Shown piece by piece: positions 60,791 to 64,000 of a DNA stretch of 64,000 bases. A program made the position numbers and the translations under genes. The DNA comes from Diadema setosum. Lineage: Eukaryota > Echinodermata > Echinoidea > Diadematoida > Diadematidae. The notes under the pieces are model-generated. The model saw only the letters and a list, made by a program, of their open reading frames with translations. It was not told the DNA's origin and searched no databases. Numbering within the stretch: the first letter of the stretch is position 1; each line of letters starts with the position of its first letter. The DNA is taken from the NCBI RefSeq assembly GCF_964275005.1, contig NC_092688.1, positions 21,891,903-21,955,902 on the forward strand. Reading direction: 5' to 3'.

Positions 60791-61534
60791 CGTTTCAATG
60801 CTGGCTAAAAATCAATATTGTAGCCATCAACTTATCAGTGTAGAAACTAAAGACCAATTCCTGGTCGATGAAGAGTAATACTGACCAACCTCAGGTATGG
60901 CACTTGTAGTAGCGTTGAGGAAATGACAAACGGGTTAAATGAGATGGAACCATGTAGCAAACAACCATGCCTGGCAAACTATTTTTTCTCACCATCAAAA
61001 TATTTGTAAGACATCAATGACAAGCTGTCGAAATAGATTCACGTTTACTGCAAAATGTGTCGGGGCAAAATTAGACGTAGGGGAGACCGGGTCTAGTTGT
61101 TACACGGGCAAGTTGTTACACTGTCATTTTTTCTCTATTATGATCAAAAGAGGACGTTACAAGTAATATCAAATCAAAACGTATAGCCAACGATCTCTGC
61201 GTGCGAAATCTGGCGTTGCCTGGACGTCACATGTAGAAGATAGGTCCAAAAAACACTTTTTTACCTCTCCGAGTAAAATTTTGAAAAATTCGATTTTTCT
61301 TTATTACACCAAATCCATTCTTCTCCAGTAAGTGATGAGTATGTGGTTGAAAGAAGCGTGTTTTGGCTGTCTTTTGGTGAAAGTAGCAACACGTGATGTT
61401 TGATTGTTTATTGGCCACACGTGTGAAAAGTTTTTGAAGACGCACTGGGTCAAGTTGTTACAACAACTTGACCCGTGTCGAGAATCGAGTGATGTAACAA
61501 CTTACCCCAATGCACTTTCAATTGAATTCATGGT

Positions 61535-61570
<36 letters not shown>

Positions 61571-62780
61571 AACACACACTCAACACACTCATACACCCCA
61601 GCATAGGCTAACATGCACACCCAGACAGGTCAATATTAAGAATTACCTAACACGTCAGATCTGCATTACCCGATTTGAGTTGACTTTCTACCGTGTAACA
61701 AAGTACCCCATGTGCTGTAACAACTTACCCCAACATCGGGGAAAGTTGTTACAAAATGTTGTGTTTATTGATTACGTAATATCTTGTTTATATTATCTGG
61801 ACTTCCAAAGTTTGTACTGTGTTTAATTAAAGGAGGAAATAAGGTATCCTCAAAGCAAAAATGAAGCCGATTCCTCTATTCGTTTTTTGTACAGACCTAA
61901 AAATGTGAAAATTGTAACAACTAGACCCGGTCTCCCCTACAATTTCCAATGAAGGCTGCAGTACTGCGTGCTTAGTCTGATTCCATGAAGATGCATACGA
62001 TAAGTCTGCATTGCCATGCGATAAAAGATTCAGTGTAAGCTCCTTAATGCGTTGTTTGAAAATAATGGTCGAAAAGTACTCCTGATGATTCTTCCGTTCA
62101 TTGTGTGGAAGAAAAGTCTTGTGACTGCGCATCTTCTTGACCACTCCCTACGTGTGCACGCGTGCGTCAAACAGTAAACGTCACTTCTCATTATATCCCC
62201 AGGCATTCAAATAACAGAATAGATGAGGAAAGTCAGAAACCACTTGAAGATACTATTCAGTTCTAAGACTATATTTGAATTCATATGATTTATAGTCTCC
62301 TGTCTTCTTTCATATCCCTGGTCGACTGTTCTCTGCATGATATCGATAACGTACGTGTAGTATCCGCTTTTTCATAAGTGAAAGATAGATTTCAGCGTCT
62401 TTTGTCATCGGAGATTATTGTAAACGTATAATTATCACCAGGGTAGGTTAATGATATTTACGCCAAAAGTTCTCGGTTTCGAACATGGAATCCATACCAC
62501 TATCCCTTGTCATAAAAAGAATAACTTAGATACCGTTATGCTAATTGGATTAGGGAGCCACCTCCCTGATTGTATTGGAGAGAGTTAAATACGCATACAT
62601 TCACACATTATTATTGTCAAAATAGAAAGTATTAATGATACTGTACTAAGTATCTATTTCATGCCTTTGCAGTCACACAGTGCTTTACGATAGGTTACGT
62701 TCGCCGCGGATAGATACGGATGAGTAGACGCAGGGGGACGCTGCGTGGACGTAGGCATCCGCAGGGACGTATGTAGACGT
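60791..62780. other. Upstream region of gene C, no gene
   Basis: Contains the 5' flank of gene C and the inverted-repeat element at 61078-61940. Around 62700-62780 a GC-rich stretch repeats GACGCAGGGGGACG-like words. No gene is supportable. Confidence 0.55.
61078..61940. mobile_element. Inverted-repeat DNA element with TA target site
   Basis: GGGGAGACCGGGTCTAGTTG at the left and its complement at the right (AACTAGACCCGGTCTCCCC), about 26 bp, flanked by TA. Internal short repeats CAACTTACCCCA recur several times, and a (CA)n tract lies at 61536-61569. TA flanks suggest a mariner-type non-autonomous element. Confidence 0.82.
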
Positions 62781-62784
62781 AACT

Positions 62785-64000
62785 AGTAAGAAATAGTTCT
62801 GAATGATTGTAATTTAGAAAGTGTGTCATGTTTTAAATTTCTTGGTATTTTTGTAGATAATAAACTTTCTTGGAAAATACATACTGATCATATCTGCAAA
62901 ATTATTTCTCGCAATATAGGTGTTATGAATAGACTGAAATTCTATATTCCTGAAAAGACCCTACTAGTGTTATACTCCTCTTTGATACTCCCTTACCTTA
63001 ATTATGGAGTTTTAGCTTGGGGCAGTACTCATCAGACACTGCTGAATAGAGTGTTATTATTGCAAAAGAAAGCCCTCCGTATTATTTCTAATTCTCCTAC
63101 ACGTTCATATACAAATGCATTGTTTGACTGTTATAAGCTATTAAAAACCAACGAATTATTCTTATTTAACTTAGGTCAATTCATGTATATGTATGATAAC
63201 AATTTACTCCCACCTATTTTTGGTTCTATGTTTCAAAAAAAAAAAATCAATCATTCCATAATTACCCCACCCGGCGTTCTAACGAGATTCATTTACCACT
63301 TCTTCGAACGATTTTAGCAAAGAATACACTTGTTTACACTGGACCAAATCATTGGAATTCCCTGAATCATGATTTAAAATCTGCTCCATCTATTTACTCA
63401 TTTAAAAGGAGATTAAAGTCTTTTCTTTTACAATCTTATAATGACGACTCGCAGAATCAGATTAGTTAATAGGCTTACTTTGTTACTCATCCGCAATATC
63501 GGCATTGCCGTTCTTTTTATTATTGTAACTATTGCTCAAGCCTTGATTATAAGATTTTCTTTAACCTATACTTCGCAGTTGAAGGGTTTGTTCTATATTC
63601 TTTTTTCTTCTTCTCTTTCTTCCTCAAACCTCCGAGGATCGTCGTCTGTGTTGCATATTCCTGTCTATTCTGTTACCTCTTTATCACGCTATAGTCTTGT
63701 TTCCTCTTGTGTCGTCAAGTCAGTTTGTTTCTTGTTTTTCCTCCTACAAGTAGTCTTGTTGCTGTCCCAGTCCTGTTACATGTTCATAACTCTGTTTGTT
63801 GTTGTTTTATGTATAACTGTTTGTTCGTCTGTCTCTTAGTGGGCTGCCAAACTTTTTTGTGACGAACTTTTTGTGCGGATTTTTTGCTGTTTTCAATTCA
63901 ATTTTTACATCGGGCTTCTAATACAAGAGGGGCCCACACTCTACAAGCTCTGTCTTTTTAGTGGGTCCCTCCGTTTTTGTCACACAGTGCATGTATTGAA
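62785..64000 (+). mobile_element. 5'-truncated LINE, C-terminal RT region, running off the window
   Basis: Reads FKFLGIFVDNKLSWKIHTDH, LVLYSSLILPYLNYGVLAWG and LQKKALRIISN, the C-terminal thumb region of a non-LTR reverse transcriptase. A frameshift at the A-tract near 63241 precedes LPLLRTILAKNTLVYTGPNH. The end of the ORF is homologous to the LINE at 14270 (YPTR, LPL.RT.L.K). The 3' end lies outside the window. Confidence 0.85.

Noticed and set aside
1-64000. LTR retroelement or integrated virus
   Set aside because: I saw no long direct terminal repeats, no protease, integrase or capsid-like frames; the reverse-transcriptase pieces are non-LTR or Penelope-like in type.

Overview
The window looks like AT-rich nuclear DNA from a marine invertebrate, most likely a deuterostome such as an echinoderm. 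That is inference: the genes are split by GT/AG introns, WSC, SRCR, CUB and CCP domains are combined in one receptor, and the intergenic DNA is packed with foldback MITEs, 5'-truncated LINEs with short tandem tails and dinucleotide microsatellites. There is no bacterial-style gene organisation. Nearly all open frames on the + strand are shadows, repeats or transposon pieces.

The main content is a tandem array of three paralogous receptor genes on the minus strand, about 19-20 kb apart: gene A (7480-22211), gene B (28096-41635) and gene C (47701-60790). Each reads, from high to low coordinate: signal peptide exon, CUB-like exon, an SRCR-like domain split over two exons, WSC exon, CCP/sushi exon, one or two short Ser/Thr-rich stalk exons, a transmembrane exon, and one large exon with a tyrosine-rich cytoplasmic tail and stop codon. 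The extracellular introns are all phase 1; the one between transmembrane and tail exons is phase 2. The tails carry YxxV/L motifs and end in YMNV, a Grb2-type SH2 site, so these look like signalling immune-type receptors. I recognise the domains but not a named gene.

The copies have diverged. Gene A has a duplicated stalk exon and a tail shortened in frame. Gene B has a full tail but a frameshifted stalk exon. Gene C has a DNA transposon inserted 2 bp from the splice donor of its WSC exon, a 1-nt frameshift in the tail and a stop that removes the last tyrosine motif, so it is probably a pseudogene. The last part of the CUB exon fails to read through cleanly in all three.

Region by region: 1-7479 has no gene but holds two foldback hairpins, a block (1723-3268) in which a 14-bp motif recurs at roughly 170-210 bp spacing, a purine-rich tandem repeat and a 118-bp tandem duplication. 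7480-22211 is gene A with a LINE and two MITEs in its introns. 22212-28095 and 41636-47700 are paralogous intergenic blocks of the duplication unit. 28096-41635 is gene B with a hairpin MITE and a retroelement fragment. 47701-60790 is gene C with several foldback elements. 60791-64000 has an inverted-repeat element and a second 5'-truncated LINE running off the window.
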